This document shows positions 54,413 through 63,869 of a stretch of DNA of 64,000 nt, piece after piece (position 1 is the stretch's first letter; the number at the start of each line of letters is the position of its first letter). This DNA is from Weissella ceti (lineage in GTDB: Bacteria > Bacillota > Bacilli > Lactobacillales > Lactobacillaceae), in the NCBI RefSeq assembly GCF_018394055.1, contig NZ_CP074441.1, forward strand, positions 1-64,000, read 5' to 3'. The translations under genes and the position numbers were made by a program. The notes beneath the pieces are model-generated. The model saw only the letters and a list, made by a program, of their open reading frames with translations, ran no database searches and was not told the origin of the DNA.

Positions 54413-55879
54413 TTATCCTTCGAAGATCCAAGATGCGTTATCCTTAGCCAACAATTCGTCAGCTGCGGCAGGTCCCATTGAACCTGAAACGTAGTTAGGG
54501 AAGTCTGCACGTGAGTTATCCCAAGCGTTTTGTACGGCGTCAACGAACTTCCATGCAACGGCAACACCGTTCCAGTCAGCGAAGTTTGATCCGTTTCCGT
54601 CCATTGCATCGTGAATCATACGTTCGTATGGTTCAGGAGTAATGGCCTTGTCTTCAGCAGATACTTGCCATTCTAGCTTAACTGGACGTAGTTCGAAGTT
54701 TTCAGAAACCTTCTTGGCGTTCATTGTGAATTCAACCTTACCAACTGGGTCGATAAGAATTGAAAGCACTGGGTTTACCAAGTTGTCACCAGCCATTCCG
54801 AAGATGTTGGCATCCTTCTTGAAGACAACGTCAACACGAGTTTGCTTAGCAGCAAGACGCTTTCCTGAACGGATGAAGAAAGGCACACCTTCCCAACGAT
54901 CCATATCGAATTGCAACTTACCTGCAACGTATGTGTTGTTTTGTGAATCAGCAGGAACATCTGGTTCATCCAAGTAGCGACGTTGGCTACCATCAGCAGA
55001 TTCACCATATTGTCCACGGACGAAGTTTTCAGCAACTTCTTCAGCTGAGTAAATCTTCAATGAATCGAATGCCGCGTTCTTAGCAGCACGGATTTCCTTG
55101 TCAGTGAAGTTTTCAGGCTTTTCCATGGCCAACCAACCAATGATTTGCATAGTGTGGTTTTGGATCATGTCGCGCAAAGCACCAGAAGTATCGTAGTAAC
55201 CGGCACGTTCTTCAACACCCAACACTTCTGAAAGTGTTACTTGGATGTTGTCGATGTAATCCTTGTTCCAGGCGTTATCGATTAGGTTGTTACCAAAACG
55301 GATAGGTGCGATGTTTTGGACCATTTCCTTACCAAGGTAGTGGTCGATACGGTAGATTTGATCATCATCAAAGGCAGCTTCCAATTCAGCTTGTAGTTCT
55401 TCAGCTGTATCGTAAGAAACACCGAATGGCTTTTCAATCATCAAACGGTTAAATTCACCGTTTTCAGTCAATAGACCTTCTGACTTCAAGTACTTAGCAA
55501 TAGTACCGAAGAAACGAGGGGCAACTGACATGTAGAAAATACGGTTACCCTTCAAGCTGTACTTGGCATCCAATTCATTGTTCAAGTCCAACATAGGCTT
55601 GTATGATGCTGGATCAGTGATGTCTTGGTTGACGTAGTAGAAGTGTGAGATAAATGCTTCAGCATTATCTTGATCTTCTACGAAACTAGCGATTGATTCA
55701 CGAACCATTTGGCGGAATTCGTCGTTCGTTAGGTCTTGACGTGCAGCACCAACTACTGCGAAATGCTCTTGAAGGAAGCCCTTCTTGTAGAGGTTGTAGA
55801 CTGAAGTGTAAAGCTTACGCTTTGCAAGGTCTCCAGTTCCACCGAAAAATGTCAATAATGTTGTGATTTCTTCAGGCAC
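54413..55879 (-). CDS. zwf: Glucose-6-phosphate 1-dehydrogenase
   Basis: First enzyme of the oxidative pentose-phosphate / phosphoketolase pathway, making 6-phosphogluconolactone. The 488-residue protein has the nucleotide-binding motif FGGTGDLAKRKL, EKPFGVSYDTA, and the active-site signature RIDHYLGKEMVQ with the catalytic His. Size equals the Leuconostoc mesenteroides enzyme, which uses NAD+ or NADP+. The start is GTG 55879 with AGGAGT seven bases upstream. A cre-like site lies upstream. With gnd it feeds heterolactic fermentation. Confidence 0.97.
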   Translation of the reverse strand: MPEEITTLLTFFGGTGDLAKRKLYTSVYNLYKKGFLQEHFAVVGAARQDLTNDEFRQMVRESIASFVEDQDNAEAFISHFYYVNQDITDPASYKPMLDLNNELDAKYSLKGNRIFYMSVAPRFFGTIAKYLKSEGLLTENGEFNRLMIEKPFGVSYDTAEELQAELEAAFDDDQIYRIDHYLGKEMVQNIAPIRFGNNLIDNAWNKDYIDNIQVTLSEVLGVEERAGYYDTSGALRDMIQNHTMQIIGWLAMEKPENFTDKEIRAAKNAAFDSLKIYSAEEVAENFVRGQYGESADGSQRRYLDEPDVPADSQNNTYVAGKLQFDMDRWEGVPFFIRSGKRLAAKQTRVDVVFKKDANIFGMAGDNLVNPVLSILIDPVGKVEFTMNAKKVSENFELRPVKLEWQVSAEDKAITPEPYERMIHDAMDGNGSNFADWNGVAVAWKFVDAVQNAWDNSRADFPNYVSGSMGPAAADELLAKDNASWIFEG

Positions 55880-55979
55880 GATAACGACTCCTTTTTAGCA
55901 AAAAAATTAATGTTTCCCATAACCAACTCGTCCCATACTAAATGGGGCATTTACATAGCCTATTATAAACTTTTTTTGA

Positions 55980-55993
55980 TGTAAACGCTATCT
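55980..55993. promoter_or_regulatory. cre-like site upstream of zwf
   Basis: TGTAAACGCTATCT matches the CcpA cre pattern TGWNANCGNTNWCA at 13 of 14 positions. It lies about 100 bp upstream of zwf, near a minus-strand TATAAT (55962-55967). Confidence 0.5.
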
Positions 55994-56036
55994 TAATCTT
56001 GTTGGCTTGCAGTGATAATTCAGTGTGAATGAGTGA

Positions 56037-57548
56037 CTAGTCTTCTTGTGTAAATGCCTGCGTACTTTGGATGGCGGCATGCCAGCCGTTTAATAAATGT
56101 GTACGCTTTTCTTCAGGCATATTTGCAGTGAATTGACGTCCTTTTTCCAGGTAATGAGTCATATCTGCAATATCTGACCAAAAACCAATTGTACGGCCGG
56201 CCAAAAAGGCTGCACCTAAGGCTGTTGCATCTTCATCCATGGCACGATCGATACGGATGTCAGCAATATCAGATTGGAATTGCATCAAGTATGGATTACG
56301 GGATACAGAACCGTCTGTTAGTAAAGCTTTCGGCTGGATGTTGGCTTCTAGGCACATGGTGTTTAAGATGTCTGCAGTACTGTAGGCGATTGATTGTAGT
56401 GTTGCTTTAATGAAGTCATTCTTGGTAGTACCTAATGTTAGGCCAAGGGCAGACCCTTGTGCATGAGGATTCCAATAAGGTGCACCCAAACCATTAAATG
56501 CGGGCACGACATATACTTCATCTTGATTTATTGATTTTTCTGCTGCACGCCAAGCATCAACCTGATTGTCGATCAAGCCCAATTGGTCATTTAACCATTG
56601 CACTGCAGTTCCTGCAGAGAAAATAGAACCTTCGAGTGCGTGGACGGGATGATCGTTGACATGATATGCAATGGTAGATACTAGACCATGTTTAGAATGG
56701 ATGATTTCATCACCGGTATTCATCATCAAAAAGGCCCCGGCTCCATAAGTAGCTTTCACATCACCGGCACTTAGTCCTAGTTGACCAACAAGCGATGCAT
56801 TTTGGTCTCCGATTAAGCTAGCAATCGGTACTTTTGTACCAAAGAATTGAACAGGGCTAGTTTCCCCAACAATTTCGCTACTTTGATGAATTTCAGGTAA
56901 TAGGCTACGAGGGATGTTAAATAATTCCAAGAGTTCATCATCCCAAGTGAGCGTCTCTAAATTCATCAACATGGTACGAGAGGCGTTGGTTGTGTCTGTA
57001 ACATGTACAGTTCCACCTGTTAGTTGCCAAGTTAGCCAAGTGTCAACAGTACCAAATGCTAATTCACCAGCTTCCGCAGCTTCCTGTGCGCCATCAACAT
57101 GATCTAAAATCCAACGAATTTTCGTTGCCGAGAAGTATGGACTTAATGGTAATCCGGTGCGTGTTTGAATTAATTCACTCAAACCAGCTTTAATATATTT
57201 TTTAGTGATGTCTTTTGTTTGGACAGAAGCCCAAGAAATGGCATTGTAAATAGGCTGACCGGTTTGCCGGTTCCAAATCAATGTTGTTTCACGTTGGCTC
57301 GCGATTCCAATCGCTTTAATTTCAGTTGCGCGTACGCCTGAATCGATTAGCGCATCTGCGATAGTGGTTTGAACAGATCCCCAAATTTCTAGAGGGTTTT
57401 GTTCTTGCCATCCAGCGTGGGGGACGATGGGTGTTAATGACGTAGATGATGTCGCAACACGACGCGCATTGTGATTAAAGAGAGCGGCACGTGTACCAGT
57501 AGTCCCTTGATCGATAGTTAAAATTAATTCTGGGCGTTCAATAGCCAT
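56037..57548 (-). CDS. glpK: Glycerol kinase, HPr-phosphorylation histidine absent
   Basis: FGGY-family kinase that phosphorylates glycerol with ATP. The 503-residue protein has TIDQGTTGTRAALF, GIASQRETT (Arg86, Glu87), VDTWLTWQLTGG, DTTNASRTML and GDQNASLVGQ with the catalytic-type Asp. In enterococcal and bacillary GlpK, a histidine in the DYHFFG loop is phosphorylated by PTS HPr. Here the loop reads PVQFFG, with Gln234 in that position. The WQ-D/C-RRT region also reads WASVQT. It probably is a GlpK no longer controlled by HPr. ATG 57548 has AGGTGT upstream. Confidence 0.88.
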   Translation of the reverse strand: MAIERPELILTIDQGTTGTRAALFNHNARRVATSSTSLTPIVPHAGWQEQNPLEIWGSVQTTIADALIDSGVRATEIKAIGIASQRETTLIWNRQTGQPIYNAISWASVQTKDITKKYIKAGLSELIQTRTGLPLSPYFSATKIRWILDHVDGAQEAAEAGELAFGTVDTWLTWQLTGGTVHVTDTTNASRTMLMNLETLTWDDELLELFNIPRSLLPEIHQSSEIVGETSPVQFFGTKVPIASLIGDQNASLVGQLGLSAGDVKATYGAGAFLMMNTGDEIIHSKHGLVSTIAYHVNDHPVHALEGSIFSAGTAVQWLNDQLGLIDNQVDAWRAAEKSINQDEVYVVPAFNGLGAPYWNPHAQGSALGLTLGTTKNDFIKATLQSIAYSTADILNTMCLEANIQPKALLTDGSVSRNPYLMQFQSDIADIRIDRAMDEDATALGAAFLAGRTIGFWSDIADMTHYLEKGRQFTANMPEEKRTHLLNGWHAAIQSTQAFTQED

Positions 57549-57610
57549 AAATACACCTCCATCCCAAATAGCAGTTTACTTTTTTAAGTAATAAGAATAA
57601 TTATACCAAA

Positions 57611-57624
57611 TGAAAGGGTTTTCA
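57611..57624. promoter_or_regulatory. cre-like site upstream of glpK
   Basis: TGAAAGGGTTTTCA matches the cre pattern at 13 of 14 positions (central C replaced by G). It lies 63 bp upstream of the glpK start. Confidence 0.45.
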
Positions 57625-57764
57625 CATAATGTTAATTAACCTTTGCGCGTTTTAATTATTTAAGAATACTAAAATGAATTATTTTGGGTGTATTTTTCGT
57701 GTTTTGCTTATAATTTACGTCATATATTGAACGAATGTGCTATAATTAGACCACTTATTAGAAA

Positions 57765-57780
57765 AATAACCGAACGTTCG
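57765..57780. promoter_or_regulatory. PurBox-like site in purR leader
   Basis: AATAACCGAACGTT (57766-57779) matches the PurR box core CCGAAC with an AT-rich 5' flank. CGAACGTTCG (57771-57780) is a perfect palindrome. An extended -10 TGC-TATAAT is at 57738-57746. Autoregulation is inferred. Confidence 0.55.
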
Positions 57781-57792
57781 AGGAATTGTATT

Positions 57793-58644
57793 ATGAAAAC
57801 TAGTCGTAGTGGTCGTCTGATTGATATGACCTATTACCTATTAGAACGACCTCGCACACTTGTATCGTTGTCATACTTTGCTGACCGATATGATAGTGCT
57901 AAGTCATCTATCTCTGAAGATTTAACAATCTTGAAGAAAACATTTGAAGAACGAGGAATTGGTCTGCTAGAAACCATTTCTGGTGCAGCTGGTGGAGCGC
58001 GCTTCACACCATACATGCTACGCGAAGAAGCAGATGAATTTATCCTATCAATGACAAATGCCATTGATGACGATACGCGTGTTCTACCTGGTGGTTATGT
58101 TTATCTGTCAGACTTGTTGGGTGATCCACGTATGCTAAATCACATTGGGCGCTTGATTGCGACACAATACCTACGTGAACCAATTGATGCCGTGATGACT
58201 GCCGCAACTAAGGGTGTGCCAGTCGCGCAAGCGGTAGCTAATGAGCTGAATGTACCTTTTGTTATCGTGCGTGATGACACTAAGGTAACAGAAGGACCAA
58301 CGATGTCAGTGAACTATGTAACTGGACAATCACAACGTCTTGAAAAGTTGGAATTATCTCGTCGTTCATTGCCAATGGGATCTCGCGTCTTGATTGTGGA
58401 TGACTTTATGAAGGCTGGTGGAACTATTCGTGGAATGGCCTCACTAGTTAAGGAATTCGAAGGTCAAGTAGTGGGAACTGCTGTTGTGGCTGAAGGATAC
58501 GCAGAAAGTCGTGTCATTGATAAGTACACATCATTAGTGCGCGTTGATGCGAACCAAGAAAATGGCGGTGTTACAGTTGCACCTGGGAACTATGCAACTG
58601 AAATCTATATTGGCAACGAACCTATGGGGTTGCACAATATTTAA
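57793..58644 (+). CDS. purR: Pur operon repressor
   Basis: Represses purine synthesis genes and responds to PRPP. The 283-residue protein has an N-terminal winged helix (SGRLIDMTYYLLERPRTLVSL followed by RYDSAKSSISEDL) and a phosphoribosyltransferase-like domain with the PRPP motif VLIVDDFMKAGGTIRGM, as in Bacillus PurR. ATG 57793 was selected: CGAGGAATT lies just upstream and it gives the family N-terminus, while the longer in-frame version would begin within the promoter. It is followed by glmU after 43 bp, the conserved purR-glmU neighbourhood in Firmicutes. Confidence 0.95.
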   Translation: MKTSRSGRLIDMTYYLLERPRTLVSLSYFADRYDSAKSSISEDLTILKKTFEERGIGLLETISGAAGGARFTPYMLREEADEFILSMTNAIDDDTRVLPGGYVYLSDLLGDPRMLNHIGRLIATQYLREPIDAVMTAATKGVPVAQAVANELNVPFVIVRDDTKVTEGPTMSVNYVTGQSQRLEKLELSRRSLPMGSRVLIVDDFMKAGGTIRGMASLVKEFEGQVVGTAVVAEGYAESRVIDKYTSLVRVDANQENGGVTVAPGNYATEIYIGNEPMGLHNI

Positions 58645-58687
58645 TAATGCTTAGGTATTAGGATTAGGAGAGGGAGAGAATATTATT

Positions 58688-60079
58688 ATGGAACGTTATG
58701 TGATTGTTTTGGCTGCAGGTAAGGGAACTCGTATGAAGTCTGACCTACCTAAGGTATTGCACGAAGTTGGTGGTAAGCCAATGGTTGAATTGGTTTTGGA
58801 AACAAGTGAACGTGCTGGGGTATCCGATATCGTTACAGTTGTTGGACATGGCGCAGAACGTGTTGAAGAAGTGATTGGTGATCGTAGTGCGATTGCTTTG
58901 CAAGCAGAACAATTGGGAACTGGTCACGCTATCTTGATGGCAGAACCACAATTGGGTGACAAGCAAGGGATGACTTTGATTGCCTCTGGAGACGCGCCGT
59001 TGTTTACTTTGGAAACATTCGAAGCGTTGTTCGCTAGTCATGCTGCGTCTGGTAATGCCGTAACAGTTTTGACTGCTGAGGCCCCAAACCCTACTGGGTA
59101 CGGACGTATTATTCGTGATGAAGACGGAAATGTTTTGCGTATCGTTGAACAAAAGGATGCTAATGCAGCTGAACAAGCTGTACACGAAGTAAACACGGGT
59201 GTTTACGTGTTTGATAATGAATTGTTGTTCTCAAGTTTGCATGAAGTGACAAACGACAATGCGCAAGGTGAATACTATTTGCCGGATACTTTAGAAATTT
59301 TGCGTAAGCAAGGACACACTGTTGGTGCGTTCCAAATGGATGACTTTGACGAATCAATGGGTGTAAATGACCGTGTTGCTTTGGCACAAGCTAACCGTGT
59401 GCTACGCAAGCGTATCAACACAATGCACATGCGTAATGGTGTCACTTTGATTGATCCTGAAAACACATACATCGAAGGAGATGTGGTGATTGGGCGCGAC
59501 ACGATTATCGAACCTAATGTTATCTTGCAAGGAAAGACAGTTATTGGGGACAATGTTATCTTGACTGCGGGAACAAAGATTGTTGATTCTACTATTGAAT
59601 CAGAAGCACGTATTGACTCATCATACATTGAATCATCAATTGTGAAGTCACGTGCTACTGTTGGTCCGTATGCCCACTTGCGTCCAAAGGCTGTTATTGA
59701 AAATGAAGCCCATGTTGGAAACTTCGTTGAAGTGAAGAATGCGACACTAGGTGTTGCCGCAAAGGCCGGTCATTTGACGTACATTGGTGATGCAACGGTT
59801 GGTCAAGACGTTAACATTGGAGCTGGAACAATTTTTGTTAACTATGATGGTTTGAACAAGGCACATGCGACGATTGGAGATCGCGCCTTTATTGGGTCAA
59901 ACACAAAGATTGTTGCACCAGTTGTCATTGGAGATGAAGCTGTGACGGCAGCTGGATCAACAATCACAGATGATGTGCCTGCGCATGCAATGGGAATTGC
60001 ACGTACACGTCAAACAACAAAGGAAGATTATTGGAAGCGTACACCTTTGTTTGAAAAATTTGGTCAAACTGAACAATAA
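58688..60079 (+). CDS. glmU: Bifunctional GlmU (N-acetylglucosamine-1-phosphate uridyltransferase / acetyltransferase)
   Basis: Makes UDP-N-acetylglucosamine for peptidoglycan and wall polymers. The 463-residue protein has the N-terminal nucleotidyltransferase domain ([40 protein letters not shown]) and a C-terminal left-handed beta-helix acetyltransferase with hexapeptide repeats ([42 protein letters not shown]). ATG 58688 follows AGGAGAGGGAG. It is probably cotranscribed with purR. A hairpin follows before prs. Confidence 0.97.
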   Translation: MERYVIVLAAGKGTRMKSDLPKVLHEVGGKPMVELVLETSERAGVSDIVTVVGHGAERVEEVIGDRSAIALQAEQLGTGHAILMAEPQLGDKQGMTLIASGDAPLFTLETFEALFASHAASGNAVTVLTAEAPNPTGYGRIIRDEDGNVLRIVEQKDANAAEQAVHEVNTGVYVFDNELLFSSLHEVTNDNAQGEYYLPDTLEILRKQGHTVGAFQMDDFDESMGVNDRVALAQANRVLRKRINTMHMRNGVTLIDPENTYIEGDVVIGRDTIIEPNVILQGKTVIGDNVILTAGTKIVDSTIESEARIDSSYIESSIVKSRATVGPYAHLRPKAVIENEAHVGNFVEVKNATLGVAAKAGHLTYIGDATVGQDVNIGAGTIFVNYDGLNKAHATIGDRAFIGSNTKIVAPVVIGDEAVTAAGSTITDDVPAHAMGIARTRQTTKEDYWKRTPLFEKFGQTEQ

Positions 60080-60085
60080 TTGCAA

Positions 60086-60121
60086 AATGTTCAAGCGTTT
60101 AATTACGCTTGGACGTTTTTT
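60086..60121 (+). terminator. glmU terminator
   Basis: GTTCAAGCG pairs with CGCTTGGAC (60089-60114), one wobble, followed by six T. Confidence 0.85.
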
Positions 60122-60216
60122 GTTTCAAGTTAGAAAATCAATTGAAGAAAAGGGTAAAAGGGGTTAAAATAAAAAGTGACAAAGAACGTATATACACATA
60201 ATTAATGGAGGCAGAT

Positions 60217-61221
60217 ATGGCGACCTATGGCGACGCTCATTTGAAAATTTTTTCATTAGGCAGTAATCGGCCGTTAGCTGAGAAGATTGCGGAATCAGTT
60301 GGCGTGGAGTTATCTGAAATTAACTTGGCTCGTTTTAGTGATAACGAAATTCAAGTTAATATCGATGAATCCGTACGAGGGGACAATGTTTACATCATTC
60401 AACCCACATCAGCCCCTGTTAACGACAATTTGATGGAATTGATGATTACCATCGACGCTTTGCGCCGTGCAAGTGCAAAGTCAATTAACGTGGTAATGCC
60501 TTACTACGGATATGCACGTCAAGACCGTAAGGCACGTTCACGTGAACCAATCACAGCCAAGCTTGTAGCTAACATGCTACAAATGGCTGGAGCAACACGT
60601 GTGCTTGCTCTTGATCTACACGCTGCACAAATTCAAGGATTCTTTGATATTCCTGTAGACCACATGCTAGCATCACCATTGTTGGCTGACTACTTGGTGA
60701 CATCAGGAATCGCTGATAACAACACTGTTGTTGTTTCACCTGACCACGGTGGTGTAACGCGTGCGCGTGCACTGGCTGAATTGATTGGTTCTGAAGAGCC
60801 AATCGCAATCATTGACAAGCGTCGTCCTAAGGCGAATGTTGCTAAGATTATGAACATCATTGGTGATGTTAAGGGCAAGCGTGCCATCATGATCGATGAC
60901 ATGATTGACACTGGTGGAACAATTTCACAAGGTGCACAAAAGTTGATTGATGAAGGTGCTTCAGAAGTTTACGTTGTAGCAACACACGCCATCTTCTCAG
61001 GTAATGCACCTAAGATTCTTGAAGAATCAGCATTTGAAAAGGTTATCGTAACTGATTCAATCTTCCTGCCAAAGGAACGTCACTTTGGTAAGTTGGTACA
61101 AGTAAGTACTGCAGGTTTGATTGGTGAAGCGATTAAGCGTATCAACGAAAACCGTGCGGTATCACCATTATTCAAGACGCGTTTCCATGATGAAAATGCA
61201 GATTTGATGGGTGACAAGTAA
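60217..61221 (+). CDS. prs: Ribose-phosphate pyrophosphokinase
   Basis: Makes PRPP from ribose 5-phosphate and ATP, feeding purine, pyrimidine and nucleotide salvage. The 334-residue protein has the N-terminal [39 protein letters not shown] (ATP flexible loop region), [10 protein letters not shown] and the PRPP loop [16 protein letters not shown]. The C-terminal tail is slightly longer than usual. ATG 60217 was preferred over an ATG 12 bp upstream because GGAGG, the likely SD, lies between them. It follows purR-glmU, linking PRPP synthesis with its sensor. Confidence 0.97.
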   Translation: MATYGDAHLKIFSLGSNRPLAEKIAESVGVELSEINLARFSDNEIQVNIDESVRGDNVYIIQPTSAPVNDNLMELMITIDALRRASAKSINVVMPYYGYARQDRKARSREPITAKLVANMLQMAGATRVLALDLHAAQIQGFFDIPVDHMLASPLLADYLVTSGIADNNTVVVSPDHGGVTRARALAELIGSEEPIAIIDKRRPKANVAKIMNIIGDVKGKRAIMIDDMIDTGGTISQGAQKLIDEGASEVYVVATHAIFSGNAPKILEESAFEKVIVTDSIFLPKERHFGKLVQVSTAGLIGEAIKRINENRAVSPLFKTRFHDENADLMGDK

Positions 61222-61228
61222 TAGTCTT

Positions 61229-61268
61229 TGAAAACCTGGAATTAGGCGACTGATTTCAGGTTTTTTTG
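61229..61268 (+). terminator. prs terminator
   Basis: AAACCTG pairs with CAGGTTT (arms near 61232 and 61260), followed by T residues. Confidence 0.8.
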
Positions 61269-61304
61269 TACCGAATTTTGAACAAAAATAAGGAGTATAC
61301 ATAT

Positions 61305-61898
61305 ATGTTTAAAGATACTGACTTTAATGTCTTTGATGATCCAACGCTAGATGGTCGTATGGATGGGATTCGTAATGTCATTGATCCAACCTTTGAAGAA
61401 TTTGCTGAAAAAGCATTGCCGATTTTAGCTATAGATGGTCAAGACTGGTATGCACATGTTGCTAAGCATGCTATGCGCAAAACAAATCCCGTCGATAATA
61501 CCTGGGTAGCGTTTGCGCCCAATAAGCGCGGATACAAGATGATGCCGCACTTTGAAATGGGGATGTGGGCGGATCATGTGTATCTATATCTAGCCGTTGA
61601 AGAAAATATGAAGCCTAAGCAAACCGAAGAAATCGTTCCTAAATTGCGCAATGTTGCTGGCTTAGTAGAAAAGTTGCCGAGTGAATTCTTGATTAGCCAA
61701 CAACATATGATTAATGCAAATGTGCCGTTGAATCAATACGAAGCAACGGTAGATCGTTTTGCGAAAGTTAAGTCAGCCGAAGTTTTGGTGGGTGTTCGTA
61801 TGAATCGTGGTGATTCACGTTTTGGTACTGAGCAAATGGAAAAAGACCTATTAAAGGCATTGGAAGCGCTGTTGCCAATTTACGAAGCTTTAAAGTAG
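61305..61898 (+). CDS. DUF1054 (YktB/UPF0637) family protein
   Basis: A 197-residue soluble protein matching the YktB-like DUF1054 family in length and motifs: FDVFDDPTLDGRMDGIR-type opening (here FNVFDDPTLDGRMDGIRNVI), AFAPNKRGYKMMPHFEMGMW and LFVGVR-like VLVGVRMNRGD near the end. The family is common in Firmicutes, and its function is not known to me. ATG 61305 has AAGGAG upstream; an in-frame start 39 bp upstream lies within the previous terminator. No clear terminator follows. Confidence 0.88.
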   Translation: MFKDTDFNVFDDPTLDGRMDGIRNVIDPTFEEFAEKALPILAIDGQDWYAHVAKHAMRKTNPVDNTWVAFAPNKRGYKMMPHFEMGMWADHVYLYLAVEENMKPKQTEEIVPKLRNVAGLVEKLPSEFLISQQHMINANVPLNQYEATVDRFAKVKSAEVLVGVRMNRGDSRFGTEQMEKDLLKALEALLPIYEALK

Positions 61899-61929
61899 GA
61901 AAACCCGTCGCTCATTTCCTAAATACAAC

Positions 61930-62036
61930 TTGCTTATTAGACAAATAATGTGTAAACTAAACTTCTGTGAGTATCGGTGAATTGTCACTGTGCTCCTTGC
62001 TGGCTCAGACGAGTCAGCCATAGACCAAAAGGAGGA
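61930..62036 (+). promoter_or_regulatory. rpsF promoter and candidate S6:S18-type leader
   Basis: Promoter TTGCTT (61930-61935), 17-bp spacer, TAAACT (61953-61958). In the leader, CTCCTT (61993-61998) can pair with AAGGAG (62029-62034), masking the rpsF SD, while TGGCT/AGCCA (62001-62005/62016-62020) forms an inner hairpin. This resembles autoregulatory ribosomal-protein leaders; binding by the S6:S18 complex is inferred from position. Confidence 0.6.
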
Positions 62037-62044
62037 TTACTATA

Positions 62045-62341
62045 ATGGCATACGAATTAACGTACATCATTCGCCCTGACATGGACGCAGACGCTAAGAA
62101 GGCGTTGGTTGAGCGTTTTGACAAGATTTTGGCGGATAACGGAGCAACTGTGGCTGAGTCTAAGGACTGGTCATCACGTCGCTTTGCATACGAAATTGAT
62201 GGTTACCGTGAGGGAACTTACCACATCGTCAACTTCACTGCTGAAGACTCAGCAGCTCTTAACGAATTTGATCGTTTGGCAAAGATCTCAGAAGACATCT
62301 TGCGTCACATGATCGTTAAGCGCGACCTTGCTGAAGCTTAA
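62045..62341 (+). CDS. rpsF: 30S ribosomal protein S6
   Basis: A 98-residue component of the 30S platform that pairs with S18. The opening [20 protein letters not shown] and the late [11 protein letters not shown] are typical. The SD AAGGAGG precedes ATG 62045 and may be masked by the leader. It is the first gene of the conserved rpsF-ssb-rpsR operon, which in many lactobacilli sits near gyrA but here lies about 52 kb away. Confidence 0.97.
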   Translation: MAYELTYIIRPDMDADAKKALVERFDKILADNGATVAESKDWSSRRFAYEIDGYREGTYHIVNFTAEDSAALNEFDRLAKISEDILRHMIVKRDLAEA

Positions 62342-62393
62342 TTTTAATTAAGCAATTAATGCTTTTGAACAAATAAAGAAAGGAACCTTTCCG

Positions 62394-62930
62394 ATGATTA
62401 ATCGTGTTGTATTGGTTGGACGTTTGACACGTGATGTTGAACTACGTTATACAACTTCAGGTGCAGCAGTTGGTACATTCTCATTGGCGGTTAACCGTCA
62501 ATTCACGAATGCCAATGGTGAACGTGAAGCAGATTTTATTAACTGTGTTATCTGGCGTAAGTCAGCAGAAAACTTTGCGAACTTTACTTCAAAGGGGTCA
62601 CAAGTTGCTGTTGAAGGACGACTACAAACACGTAATTACGAGAACCAACAAGGACAACGTGTCTACGTGACTGAAGTTGTTGTTGATAACTTCTCATTGT
62701 TGGAGAGTCGTGCTGAAAGCGAGCAACGCCGTGCTTCTACTGGAAACACAGCGCCTGCTGGTAATCAAAACAATAATTTTGGTGGTCAACAAAACGCTAA
62801 CGCACAATCTAACCCATTCGGTGCACCTGCATCAAATGGTGGGAATGTGTTTAATGCGTCAAGTTCATCAAATGATCCTTTCGGTGGTGGTCAAGAAATT
62901 GATATTTCTGACGACGACCTACCGTTCTAA
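62394..62930 (+). CDS. ssb: Single-stranded DNA-binding protein
   Basis: Binds single-stranded DNA in replication, repair and recombination. The 178-residue protein has an N-terminal OB fold ([62 protein letters not shown]), a disordered Gln/Asn/Gly-rich linker (about 110-165) and the acidic protein-interaction tip ending DDDLPF. It is located between rpsF and rpsR, as usual. Confidence 0.97.
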   Translation: MINRVVLVGRLTRDVELRYTTSGAAVGTFSLAVNRQFTNANGEREADFINCVIWRKSAENFANFTSKGSQVAVEGRLQTRNYENQQGQRVYVTEVVVDNFSLLESRAESEQRRASTGNTAPAGNQNNNFGGQQNANAQSNPFGAPASNGGNVFNASSSSNDPFGGGQEIDISDDDLPF

Positions 62931-62976
62931 GCGAACTTGTCTAACGACAATAGTCTATATATAGGAGGAATCAATC

Positions 62977-63222
62977 ATGGCACAACAACAACGTCGTAGC
63001 GGTGGACCTCGCCGTCGCCGTAAGGTTGACTTTATTGCAGCCAACCACATCGAATACGTGGACTACAAGAACACTGAATTGTTGGAACGTTTCATTTCTG
63101 ACAATGGTAAGATCTTGCCACGCCGTGTAACTGGTACATCAGCTAAGAACCAACGTAAGGTGACTGCTGCTGTTAAGCGCGCACGTATTATGGGTCTTTT
63201 GCCTTTCGTTGCAGAAAACTAA
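62977..63222 (+). CDS. rpsR: 30S ribosomal protein S18
   Basis: An 81-residue basic protein that binds S6 and 16S rRNA. The [21 protein letters not shown] start and [20 protein letters not shown] end are diagnostic. TAGGAGGA precedes ATG 62977. The usual zinc cysteines of some S18 forms are absent, giving the C-minus form. It ends at a strong terminator. Confidence 0.97.
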   Translation: MAQQQRRSGGPRRRRKVDFIAANHIEYVDYKNTELLERFISDNGKILPRRVTGTSAKNQRKVTAAVKRARIMGLLPFVAEN

Positions 63223-63228
63223 CATAAA

Positions 63229-63264
63229 TTAAAACACCAATCCTTCGGGGTTGGTGTTTTTTTG
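63229..63264 (+). terminator. rpsF-ssb-rpsR terminator
   Basis: ACACCAATCC-TTCG-GGGGTTGGTGT hairpin, followed by T residues. Confidence 0.9.
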
Positions 63265-63567
63265 TGCCTAAAAGGCTATGTGTTGCTGTTTGAGGCGTTT
63301 TATAGAGAAAGTACAGGTATATTAAAATGGTTTGAATGCCGCTGTAACAGCGTTCTGTGAGATAGTTGTGTAGTGTTGAGGTTAGGGTGATAAGGCGCTA
63401 TGTGCAGTGGCTTCTTCGGATGTTGGTTGGTGGGTGTAAGGAATATCTACTATAGTAAGTGGCGGAGATAATGATTTTATATTTGATAAAATTAAAAGGT
63501 GTGGCGCGTGAGTTAAAGGGTGTGGATTACAATTGAAAGAAAGGGAAGTGGAAAAGTGTTTTAAAAC
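63265..63567. other. Gene-free, G-rich stretch
   Basis: About 300 bp after rpsR with no supported ORF. The plus strand is notably rich in G over C. A CGCTG-TAA-CAGCG hairpin lies near 63332-63345 and a GTGTTTTAAAACAC palindrome near 63557-63570. I see no convincing promoter-terminator pair; it could hold an unrecognised RNA or be non-functional. Confidence 0.4.
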
Positions 63568-63600
63568 ACAAAAAAACCACCAACCGAAGTTGATGGTTTA
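63568..63600 (-). terminator. tRNA-Lys terminator
   Basis: On the minus strand AAACCATCAAC-TTCG-GTTGGTGGTTT is followed by a T run (arms about 63573-63599). Confidence 0.9.
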
Positions 63601-63605
63601 AAGAG

Positions 63606-63678
63606 TGGACAAGCTGGGGCTCGAACCCAGGACCCACGGATTAAGAGTCCGTTGCTCTACCAGCTGAGCTACTTGTCC
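63606..63678 (-). tRNA. tRNA-Lys (CTT), copy 1
   Basis: 73-nt cloverleaf on the minus strand. Acceptor GGACAAG pairs with CTTGTCC, anticodon CTT. Its own promoter lies upstream (TTACAA, 16-bp spacer, TATATT; plus-strand 63710-63737). Confidence 0.97.
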
Positions 63679-63796
63679 AAAACGTTTTGTTGTTTTAACA
63701 ACATATATTAATATATCACCTTCAAAGCCTGTTGTAAAGCTTTTTATCAAGGTTTTTAAAAAATAATTTTTGAAGTGAATCGCGATTATTTTTTAA

Positions 63797-63869
63797 TGGA
63801 CAAGCTGGGGCTCGAACCCAGGACCCACGGATTAAGAGTCCGTTGCTCTACCAGCTGAGCTACTTGTCC
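63797..63869 (-). tRNA. tRNA-Lys (CTT), copy 2
   Basis: Identical to copy 1. Its promoter (TTGTCA, 17-bp spacer, TATATT; plus-strand 63901-63929) and the GTTGTTTTAACAAC leader hairpin are also duplicated. Confidence 0.97.
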
